Positions 56,952 to 64,000 of a DNA stretch of 64,000 nucleotides are shown here, piece after piece (within the stretch, counting starts at the first letter, position 1; the number at the start of each line of letters is the position of its first letter). A program made the translations under genes and the position numbers. The stretch is taken from NCBI RefSeq assembly GCF_024807655.1, contig NZ_JANUCR010000004.1:1-64000 (forward strand). The letters are read 5' to 3'. Source of the stretch: Methanococcus voltae (GTDB lineage: Archaea; AGJL01; Methanococci; Methanococcales; Methanococcaceae). The notes beneath the pieces were generated by a model. The model made no database searches and was not told the DNA's origin. It saw only the letters and a list, made by a program, of their open reading frames with translations.

Positions 56952-57290
56952 ATGAGTAAATCCGCAGAACTGACAAAATTACTGGATGAAGTTGTAAAAG
57001 AAGCCAGCAACGGCGTATATGTTAATATCGACGTTAGCACAAATGCCAAAAAAAATGAAATCGGAAAAATCAACGAATGGCGAAAAAGGTTGGAAATACG
57101 TATAAAACAGCAACCTGTTGAAGGTAAGGCAAATAAAGCCATATTAAAATTTATAAAATCAGAATTAAATCTAAAAACAGACGTAGAAATAGCAACTGGC
57201 TCTACAAATAGTCAAAAGACGTTGTTTTTCAAAGATTTGGATAAAAATACGATTTTGAAAAAATTAAATTTACTAAACTCAATTGATTAA
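56952..57290 (+). CDS. UPF0235/YggU-family protein (DUF167)
   Basis: A 112-aa protein with the family pattern STNAKKNEI near residue 26, LEIRIKQQPVEGKANKAIL near residue 46 and the GSTNSQKTLFF end. The fold is small alpha/beta; function is unknown in all domains. A short N-terminal helical segment precedes it. It is 89 bp upstream of ycaO on the same strand. Confidence 0.88.
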   Translation: MSKSAELTKLLDEVVKEASNGVYVNIDVSTNAKKNEIGKINEWRKRLEIRIKQQPVEGKANKAILKFIKSELNLKTDVEIATGSTNSQKTLFFKDLDKNTILKKLNLLNSID

Positions 57291-57378
57291 CTTGATTAAC
57301 TTGATTAAACTTATATAAAATTTATATAAAATTTATAAATATATACGTTTATAATGATAAAATATTTATTGTGATAGT

Positions 57379-58710
57379 ATGGATAATTTGCAAAAAAATA
57401 CCAAAATAAATTACACATTAGCAGCTTATAGGTTGTGTTCTCCAGAGGAAACCCTTGAAAAAATTGAACCAATTTTAAAAAGGATTGGTGTGACAAGAAC
57501 CGCAAGAATTGATGGACTTGACCGAATTGGGGTACCTGTTTATTCCTCAATACGACCCGAGGCTAAAGAGGGAGCTATAAGTGTTTACGCCGGTAAAGGG
57601 GCAACTGAAACACAGGCAAAAGTTTCATCATCAATGGAAGCAATAGAACGGTACTGTGCAGAACAGGACGAATATACGCCACTTAAATCAACAAATAATC
57701 CGAAAAACCCCGTAAATTTGTATGATTTAATAATACCTACATTAAATACACTTTCAAAAAATGATAATACTGCGAATAATGTAAATGACGGTAATACTAC
57801 TAATGATGACATTAATAACGACAATTCAATCGAATCAAGCTTGAATAATTCAAATTTAAATATTTCCGTGGTCGAATGGGTTGAAGGTTATGATATCATA
57901 AACAATGAAAACGTTGAAGTCCCTGCAAACAGTGTTTTTCACCCTTATGAAGCTAAAACCGGTAAATGGTTGTTCAGAAGTAATACAAACGGTTTAGCTT
58001 CCGGTAATTCTTACGACGAAGCAGTTTTTCACGGAATACTTGAGGTAGTAGAACGTGATGCTTGGAGTATATCCGAGTTATCCCGAAATACATATCGAAA
58101 AATAAATGTAAGTGATGCAAAAAACCCCCTTATTCACGAAATGCTCATAAAATTCAGAAAAGCAAAAATAAACGTAATTTTAAAGGATTTAACGAGTGAA
58201 ATTGGGATACCAACTATTGCTTGCATAAGTGATGAAGACGTGTTAAAAGACCCTGCTCTTTTATGTATGGGCGTAGGTTGTCATTTAGACCCTGAAATAG
58301 CAGTTATAAGGGCATTAACTGAGGTAGCTCAAAGTAGGGCAACTCAAATACACGGTGCAAGAGAAGATACTGTAAGAGCTGATTTAATTCGTAAGGTAGA
58401 ATATGACAGAATGAAGAGAATACAGAGAAGATGGTTTAACCACAAAGAAGAAATTAATATAAGCGAATTACATAACTACGCAAGTTATGACCTAAAAAAA
58501 GATATCGAGACTACAAAAACAATGTTAAAAAACAATGGGTTTGATAAAATTATTGTTTTGGATTTAAACAAGTCTACGGTCGATGATGTGAATGTAGTAC
58601 GAGTAATTATTCCTAAAATGGAAATTTATGCTGTCGATAACGCCCGAATTTCCAAAAATGTAAAAGAAAGAATTAAAAAAAATTTGATGGGTACAAGAAC
58701 AATTGTGTAA
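57379..58710 (+). CDS. ycaO: YcaO-domain protein (methanogen thioamidation type)
   Basis: A 443-aa YcaO enzyme, which uses ATP to activate a peptide backbone carbonyl. In methanogens YcaO is needed to make the thioglycine in methyl-coenzyme M reductase subunit McrA. Signature segments are GKGATETQAKVSSSMEAIERYCAE near residue 73 (ATP site, only part shown in order), NGLASGN and EVVERDAWS near residue 222, and the C-terminal region ISKNVKERIKK. An Asn/Asp/Thr/Ser-rich insertion spans about residues 129-158. No TfuA partner is adjacent. GTGATAGT precedes the ATG. Confidence 0.88.
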   Translation: MDNLQKNTKINYTLAAYRLCSPEETLEKIEPILKRIGVTRTARIDGLDRIGVPVYSSIRPEAKEGAISVYAGKGATETQAKVSSSMEAIERYCAEQDEYTPLKSTNNPKNPVNLYDLIIPTLNTLSKNDNTANNVNDGNTTNDDINNDNSIESSLNNSNLNISVVEWVEGYDIINNENVEVPANSVFHPYEAKTGKWLFRSNTNGLASGNSYDEAVFHGILEVVERDAWSISELSRNTYRKINVSDAKNPLIHEMLIKFRKAKINVILKDLTSEIGIPTIACISDEDVLKDPALLCMGVGCHLDPEIAVIRALTEVAQSRATQIHGAREDTVRADLIRKVEYDRMKRIQRRWFNHKEEINISELHNYASYDLKKDIETTKTMLKNNGFDKIIVLDLNKSTVDDVNVVRVIIPKMEIYAVDNARISKNVKERIKKNLMGTRTIV

Positions 58711-58836
58711 TTAACTTAGGTTATTAATTTAAACGTTATTAAAGCTAATAATCTTAATACCCTTCATATTAATTTTAAAAATTTTAAAAATTTAAACAAT
58801 ATTAATTTATGTTAATTAAATAATTTATGTGATTTT

Positions 58837-59277
58837 ATGATTATAAAAGAATTTAAAGAAGAAAAATTTAAACTTGTAAAACCATTGTATAATTATATTT
58901 TGGATAATTATCTTTTAGAAAACCCTGATTTACAAATTTTAGAGTTAGGTGTTGGTTTTTACTTTGAAATGGCATTAAAATTAAAACAAAATAACTATAA
59001 CATTACAGTAATGGATTTTAATCAAGAAGCAGTACTTAACGCAAATTATTTGGGTTTAGACGCTTTTAAAGATGACCTTTTCAACCCAAACCTTAAATTA
59101 TATGATTCTTATGATTTAATGTATTCAGTACGCCCGCCTCGTGATTTGCAGAATGATATTGCCCGTATTGCAAAATTAAATGATTGTAATTTAATTATAC
59201 AACCATTGTCTAACGAAACAGCTTTAGAATCATTAAAACCAGTATGTTATAATGGTAAAATACTCTGTAAATTATAA
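58837..59277 (+). CDS. UPF0146-family protein
   Basis: A 146-aa protein resembling a degenerate class I methyltransferase: LELGVGFYFEMALKL near residue 29 corresponds to motif I, and VMDFNQEAV follows. This matches the archaeal UPF0146 family. The VRPPRDLQNDI segment near residue 92 is a family hallmark. No function is known. GTGATTTT precedes the ATG. It is convergent with the PhoU-type gene on the minus strand. Confidence 0.85.
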   Translation: MIIKEFKEEKFKLVKPLYNYILDNYLLENPDLQILELGVGFYFEMALKLKQNNYNITVMDFNQEAVLNANYLGLDAFKDDLFNPNLKLYDSYDLMYSVRPPRDLQNDIARIAKLNDCNLIIQPLSNETALESLKPVCYNGKILCKL

Positions 59278-59410
59278 TTATACTTATAATTATAGGTTAA
59301 AGGATATTGAAAAAAATAAGTTATAAGAAAGTAATATATTAAAATTCTATTTTTCAATTTTATTTTTAATTTTATTATTTTTATTATTTTTATTTTTATT
59401 TTATTAACAA

Positions 59411-60259
59411 CTAACTATTTCTAACGTTTTCAGGAATTTTGTTGCTTGAGGGGATATTATAATGTAATTCCCTACTTAATTCATAGATTTTAATACTCCT
59501 ATCTCCAAATCTCTCAACGTCTTTTAAAAACATACCAAATTCAATATATTTTAATATATTAGACTGTTCTGTAGGTTGTTTACTTATTTTATCTAATAAT
59601 TTATCGATAATCCGGTGCAATTTTTTCTCTTGTTCGTATATATCCATATTTACTTCCCTATCAATTGTCATTTGCATAGCAATTGGAAACATATTTGTCA
59701 TCGTTTTTTGCAATTCGTGGATATCTGGTTTGATATTATCGCCAATTATCAACCCATCGACTATTTCTTCGGCAATGTTGGATAAATAGTCCCCACATCG
59801 CTCAATATTTGATGCTATAGCAGTTATAAGTAAAATTTGCTCATTAGTTAAATATTTTGAATATTTCATTTTTATTAATAAATTTAACTCGTCTTCCATA
59901 CGATTTAACATATAATCCATAACTATAATCGATTTAGCTTCTTCTATATCGTTTTTATTAAGTGCATTTATTATTTTGGCATTATGTTCCACCACACAAT
60001 TCCCCATTTCGTGCAATGAATTAATAATTTGACCAAAAAACTTTTCTTCTTCAATATATTTTCCATAATCTTTTATTTTGTCAATATTTAGTACATAAGG
60101 ATGTTTAACTACTTTATCGTCGATAAGTGGTTTTAAAAGTTTTGCAACGTATCTCCTACTTACATCTAATTTTTCCGCAATTTCGTCCTGAGTTTCAGGT
60201 TCGTCATCGATTATGGTATTTAATATCGCATGCAATGTTGCATCTTTGCCTCTCATCAT
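59411..60259 (-). CDS. HTH-PhoU fusion regulator
   Basis: A 282-aa protein with an N-terminal helix-turn-helix (residues about 8-50, ETQDEIAEKLDVSRRYVAKLL) followed by a PhoU-like helical domain (residues about 75-270, with SNIERCGDYLSNIAE and KDVERFGDRSIKIYE, the two acidic metal-binding repeats). PhoU proteins sense phosphate status; the DNA-binding fusion is common in archaea and probably represses phosphate-uptake genes. GTGATAAT precedes the ATG. The stop is TAG. leuA lies divergently upstream, separated by 335 bp. Confidence 0.88.
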   Translation of the reverse strand: MMRGKDATLHAILNTIIDDEPETQDEIAEKLDVSRRYVAKLLKPLIDDKVVKHPYVLNIDKIKDYGKYIEEEKFFGQIINSLHEMGNCVVEHNAKIINALNKNDIEEAKSIIVMDYMLNRMEDELNLLIKMKYSKYLTNEQILLITAIASNIERCGDYLSNIAEEIVDGLIIGDNIKPDIHELQKTMTNMFPIAMQMTIDREVNMDIYEQEKKLHRIIDKLLDKISKQPTEQSNILKYIEFGMFLKDVERFGDRSIKIYELSRELHYNIPSSNKIPENVRNS

Positions 60260-60594
60260 ATTATCACAACAATTATTATATCGTGCCAGAATTAATTGTA
60301 TTTCTGAACTTGTAATTATTTATTTTAAATTAGTTGATTTATTTAAATTATTTCTATTAAACTTCGACATATATTAACTAATATATTTAATATCACATAC
60401 CATCTATTAATATGTATAGTTAAATAGATACAAATATTTAAAATTTATTCCTAAATAATGAATACTGTTGCAAAATTGGATATATATTTTAACATAATGG
60501 ATAACAATATAATAATTTATTAGTATGACCTATGATAATATAAAATTAACATAGAGATTATTTATTAAATAAAAATAAACCCGTTGTGAGTTTT
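60260..60594. other. 335-bp divergent region
   Basis: AT-rich spacer between the HTH-PhoU regulator and leuA. A possible TATA box (GGATATATATTT) lies near 60478-60490 for leuA. No RNA gene or clear operator is identified. Confidence 0.4.
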
Positions 60595-62319
60595 ATGAAC
60601 AACAAAAAACTAAAAGAAGAAAATAAAAAAGAAAATAAAAAAGAAAATAATAATAAAAATAATAATAAAAATAATAATAAAAATAATAATAAAAATAATA
60701 ATAAAAATAATAATAAAAATAATAATGGAGTCAATCTAAAAAACTTAGAAATTTTTGATACGACACTGAGGGATGGGGAACAAACGCCTGAAGTATCATT
60801 CCCAATAAAAGCAAAATTAGAAATTGCAAGTAAATTAGATGAACTTGGTGTAAATACAATAGAAGCAGGTTTTCCAATAACTTCGAACGGTGAATTTGAA
60901 GCTGTTAAAAAGATAAAGCAGTTAGATTTAAATGCAACAATTTGTGGACTCTCAAGATGCTCTAACAAAGATATTGATGCAGTAATCGATTGTGATTTAG
61001 ATAGAATACATCTTTTTATTGCAACATCGCCACTGCATAGGGAATATAAGCTAAAAAAATCCAAAGAACAAATACTGAATAAAATTTCAGAGTCCATAAT
61101 TTACGCAAAGGAACACGGTTTAAGCGTAGAATTTTCCGCCGAAGATGCTACAAGAACGGAACTTGATTACTTAATAAGGGTTTATAAGGAAGCGATAACT
61201 TCAAAAGTGGATTATATAGACATACCTGATACAGTAGGTATATTAACGCCTAAAAAAATGGAAAATTTAATAAAAGATTTAAAATCAGGTTTGGAAACCA
61301 ATAAAGCGATAAATAATAGTTCAACTTTAACAAATCAAATAAATATAAAATCAAATATGCAAATGCCTGTATTATCCGTACATTGCCACAATGATTTTGG
61401 TTTAGCCGTAGCTAACTCATTATCGGCTTTTGAACAAGGAGTTTCTCAAATACACTGTACTGTGAACGGCATAGGTGAAAGAGCAGGAAATACCGACCTT
61501 GCGGAATTTGTTTCAAGTTTAAAATTTTTATGCGGAATCGAACCTGAAACCCTAACTATAAAAACGGAACTTTTATCCGATATCTCAAAACTCGTAGCTC
61601 ATTATACAAATATACCAATAGCTCCAAATAAACCTTTAGTTGGCAGAAATGCGTTTGCGCACGAAAGTGGGATACATACACACGGCGTAATTGCAAATGC
61701 ACTAACTTATGAACCGATAAGTCCTTTTGACGTGGGCAATAAAAGAAGATTAGTTTTAGGAAAACACGCCGGTGCTCACTCTATAAAGTTAAAACTTCAA
61801 GAAATGGGTTTAAATGTTGGGAAAAACCTATCAACCGAGCAATTTGAAGAAATTGTTGACAAAATAAAGGCACTCGGTGATAAGGGTAAATTGGTATTAG
61901 ATGCTGATTTAAGGGCAATTATAAAAGATGTTACTTCTAAAGTAATTAAATCAAAGCGTGTTGTAAATTTGGAACAATTAGCAGTAATAACTGGCATAAA
62001 TGTTATACCTACGGCGAGTGTAGCGGTTAATATTGCAGGTAAACGATATAAAGCTTCTGAAATGGGTGTCGGTCCAGTTGACGCATCTTTAAAAGCTCTT
62101 GAAAGTGTCGTTGGTGAAACTGTAAAAGCAAAACTTATCGAATATACCATAAATGCAGCTACTGGTGGTAGTGATGCCATTGCAGACGTGGTTGTTAAGT
62201 TAGAAAACAACAAAAAAATAGTGACTGCAAAATCTACAAGTGAAGATGTAGTTCACGCTTCCGTTGAGGCAGTAATCGAGGGTATTAATAGATTGCTCGA
62301 TGAAAGTACGATTAATTAA
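60595..62319 (+). CDS. leuA: 2-isopropylmalate synthase, with Asn/Lys repeat tail
   Basis: LeuA condenses acetyl-CoA with 2-oxoisovalerate to 2-isopropylmalate, the first step of leucine synthesis. It has FDTTLRDGEQTPEVS near residue 51, AGFPITSNGEFEA near residue 85, CGLSRC near residue 110, and the metal ligand segment HCHNDFGLA near residue 259. The C-terminal LeuA dimerisation/regulatory domain follows. The GLSR segment favours LeuA over citramalate synthase. The first 45 residues hold a run of NNNK repeats encoded by a 12-bp tandem repeat, and a second insertion lies near 237-255. A GTG at 60586 is open; GTGAG precedes the ATG at 60595. Confidence 0.9.
   Translation: MNNKKLKEENKKENKKENNNKNNNKNNNKNNNKNNNKNNNKNNNGVNLKNLEIFDTTLRDGEQTPEVSFPIKAKLEIASKLDELGVNTIEAGFPITSNGEFEAVKKIKQLDLNATICGLSRCSNKDIDAVIDCDLDRIHLFIATSPLHREYKLKKSKEQILNKISESIIYAKEHGLSVEFSAEDATRTELDYLIRVYKEAITSKVDYIDIPDTVGILTPKKMENLIKDLKSGLETNKAINNSSTLTNQINIKSNMQMPVLSVHCHNDFGLAVANSLSAFEQGVSQIHCTVNGIGERAGNTDLAEFVSSLKFLCGIEPETLTIKTELLSDISKLVAHYTNIPIAPNKPLVGRNAFAHESGIHTHGVIANALTYEPISPFDVGNKRRLVLGKHAGAHSIKLKLQEMGLNVGKNLSTEQFEEIVDKIKALGDKGKLVLDADLRAIIKDVTSKVIKSKRVVNLEQLAVITGINVIPTASVAVNIAGKRYKASEMGVGPVDASLKALESVVGETVKAKLIEYTINAATGGSDAIADVVVKLENNKKIVTAKSTSEDVVHASVEAVIEGINRLLDESTIN
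60649..60726 (+). repeat. In-frame 12-bp tandem repeat within leuA
   Basis: The unit aataataataaa, coding Asn-Asn-Asn-Lys, is repeated about 6.5 times at the 5' end of leuA. It extends the protein by about 26 residues without disturbing the conserved part. Confidence 0.9.
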
Positions 62320-62543
62320 AAATTTATTTTTATATTTTTATTATATTTTTATATTTTTATATTGTATAATACATTTATTGTATTTTACCCCTTATCTTTT
62401 TGAATTTAGAATAATTAAATAGCTATTTTTATATAACTATAAATTAATAAATACACATAATTTTGAATTTGAAAAACAAAATAATTTAAATAATCTAAAT
62501 TAATATATTAATATGACCTATAATTGTACAAAAATGTGAGAAA

Positions 62544-63959
62544 ATGCTTGATATTAATATTAAAGGGACTATACCAAAGAATATGGAAGATAGGGGTTTA
62601 CATATATTATCCGATAATCTCGGAGAGATTGAAAACATATTAAATCAGCGAAAAATGCCAAAAAAAGGTTTAAGCGACGAGAAAATAGAATTACTTTTAA
62701 CTTTTTTATCAAACATGGACACTGATAAAGACCCAAAAGCAATCCGAGTTGGTGAAAGAGAGGCAAGAATTTCGTCAGAAATACATAAAAAATTATCCTC
62801 TAATTTTTGCCACGGCATAGGTAGAAGTGGAAATCTCGTAGACCCACAGCCTAAAGCTCCCGGGGCAAGTGCTATGTATGCTTTAACGAATAAATTACTC
62901 GAAAGCTTTTTAAAAAACCTAAATGTAAATGTAAACGCTTTGGCAACCCCTGTATCTACAGGAATGTCTATTGCATTATGTTTAAGTGCTTTAAAACGTG
63001 GTTTTTTAGTTGAAAATGTAAATAAAAATGTAAATAAAAATAAAGATACCAAAATTGCTACAAATATTACTACAAATATTACTAAAAAACAGTATTCTAA
63101 ATACGACGGTGCAAATGTGGTTATTTACCCATACGCATCTCATAAGAGTCCTATAAAGTCCACATCTTTCGCAGGTATGAGGATGAGGTTTGTAGAGACC
63201 CAATTAAGTGATAGGGATGATTGTGTGGAAATACCTGTCGAAGATATAATTTCCGCAACCGAAAAAGAGTTAAAAGCTGGTAATAATCCAGTAATACTAA
63301 GTACGCTCACGTTTTTCCCACCTCGTAGAGGTGATGACATAGAAGAAATTTCGAAGTACTGTCTTGAAAACAACATTCCCCACATAATAAATGGTGCATA
63401 TGCAATTCAGAATCATAAATACCTTGATAAACTCAAAAAAGCTTTAAAATACCGTGTTGATGCTATCGTAAGCTCAACAGATAAGAATCTAATGACTCCA
63501 ATCGGTGGAGGGATTATATATTCAAAAAATAAAGATTTTTTAAGAGAAGTTTCTTTAACTTATCCAGGGCGTGCTTCTGCGACACCAATTGTAAACACGT
63601 TTGTATCTCTTTTATCTTTGGGAATGGATAAATACACGCAATTGATGAAAGAGCAAGTGATTACTAAAAATTTGTTAGATGATTTATTAATTGATTTGGC
63701 AAATAAAACAGGAAACACAAAATTGAACGTAGATAGTCCGATAGCTTCTTGTATTACCACACAAAAAGACCCTGTTGACGTTTCTGCAAAATTATATAAT
63801 CTTAGAATCACAGGTCCGAGGGGTATAAAAACAACAGACCACTTCGGAAACTGTTATATGCAAAATTATAAATATAATTATGTAGTTATGAATGCTTCGA
63901 TAGGTGTTAAAGAAAGCGATGTTAATAACGCCGTTGATAGATTAAGTAAAGTTATTTAA
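62544..63959 (+). CDS. spcS: O-phosphoseryl-tRNA(Sec):selenocysteinyl-tRNA synthase (SepSecS)
   Basis: SepSecS converts phosphoseryl-tRNA(Sec) to selenocysteinyl-tRNA(Sec) with selenophosphate and PLP, the last step of the archaeal/eukaryotic selenocysteine pathway. Visible features: NFCHGIGRSGNLVDPQPKAPG near residue 88 (phosphate-binding loop, only part shown in order), CITTQKDPV near the end, and the PLP lysine in SSTDKNLMTPIGGG near residue 315. An Asn/Lys/Thr-rich insertion is near residues 156-178. GTGAGAAA precedes the ATG. It shows that the organism makes selenoproteins and reads UGA as selenocysteine at some sites. Confidence 0.93.
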   Translation: MLDINIKGTIPKNMEDRGLHILSDNLGEIENILNQRKMPKKGLSDEKIELLLTFLSNMDTDKDPKAIRVGEREARISSEIHKKLSSNFCHGIGRSGNLVDPQPKAPGASAMYALTNKLLESFLKNLNVNVNALATPVSTGMSIALCLSALKRGFLVENVNKNVNKNKDTKIATNITTNITKKQYSKYDGANVVIYPYASHKSPIKSTSFAGMRMRFVETQLSDRDDCVEIPVEDIISATEKELKAGNNPVILSTLTFFPPRRGDDIEEISKYCLENNIPHIINGAYAIQNHKYLDKLKKALKYRVDAIVSSTDKNLMTPIGGGIIYSKNKDFLREVSLTYPGRASATPIVNTFVSLLSLGMDKYTQLMKEQVITKNLLDDLLIDLANKTGNTKLNVDSPIASCITTQKDPVDVSAKLYNLRITGPRGIKTTDHFGNCYMQNYKYNYVVMNASIGVKESDVNNAVDRLSKVI

Positions 63960-64000
63960 TCAATTTATCTATCATTTTATTTATTTAAATACTATAAAAA

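Noticed and set aside
60649-60726. CRISPR or regulatory array at the start of leuA
   Set aside because: The repeat is in frame, codes Asn-Asn-Asn-Lys, and has no spacers.

Overview
The window is a 64 kb piece of a very AT-rich archaeal chromosome from a methanogen of the order Methanococcales. It most resembles Methanococcus of the M. voltae type; genus is well supported and species is a guess. The support is: archaeal-type ribosomal proteins and RNA polymerase subunits D, N and K, class I lysyl-tRNA synthetase, TiaS, Hel308, split transketolase, PEP synthase, HypC, YcaO and SepSecS. Ribosome sites are of the GGTGAT/GTGAT type, promoters have TTTATATA boxes, and TTG/GTG starts are frequent. 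By eye, 55 of the 57 CDS called here end in TAA, two in TAG and none in TGA.

Layout. 1-7.2 kb (minus strand): KsgA, a polymerase-like membrane protein, an anchored unknown, an AEC permease, archaeal CoaD and PEP synthase. 7.9-14.2 kb (plus): transketolase N half, Rpe, transketolase C half, a TIGR00300/archaeal ornithine cyclodeaminase family protein, a DUF2100-like protein and HisC. 14.3-17.5 kb: LysRS, two minus-strand tRNAs of tRNA-Cys type, a 0.9 kb gene-free stretch that may encode a structured RNA, and tRNA-Ser(GGA). 17.5-23.5 kb: the S13-S4-S11-RpoD-L18e-L13-S9-RpoN-RpoK cluster, ending in a degenerate enolase-like gene. 23.6-25 kb: small ferredoxin, HypC and a VTT-domain membrane protein. 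25.2-51.3 kb: a large surface-glycan island (nucleotide-sugar dehydrogenase, Gfo/Idh oxidoreductase, flippase, two GT4 transferases, WecB, a C5-epimerase-like protein, a WbpG/HisH/HisF amidotransferase set, two radical SAM proteins, a methyltransferase, an asparagine-synthase-like protein, a GalE-like epimerase, a WbpD-like acetyltransferase, a PIG-L deacetylase, an ATP-grasp ligase, a PHP hydrolase and GlmU), interrupted by hel308. 51.6-64 kb: TiaS, DUF1786, a winged-helix protein, LysA, YggU, YcaO, UPF0146, a PhoU regulator, LeuA and SepSecS.

How the genes work together. The glycan island can make N-acetylated, oxidised and amidinated nucleotide sugars, assemble them and flip them outward, probably for archaellin/S-layer N-glycans. 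PpsA, transketolase and Rpe feed gluconeogenesis and pentose synthesis. LysA, LeuA and HisC make amino acids.

The most unusual item is the second tRNA at 16372-16445. It is a complete tRNA-Cys-like cloverleaf, with U73 and a duplicated-looking promoter, but its anticodon is UCA (reads UGA) and residue 33 is A instead of the near-universal U. It sits in a genome that encodes SepSecS, and no CDS here uses UGA as stop. A second theme is repeated insertion of Asn/Lys-rich low-complexity segments into conserved enzymes, alongside many short AT-rich tandem repeats between genes.
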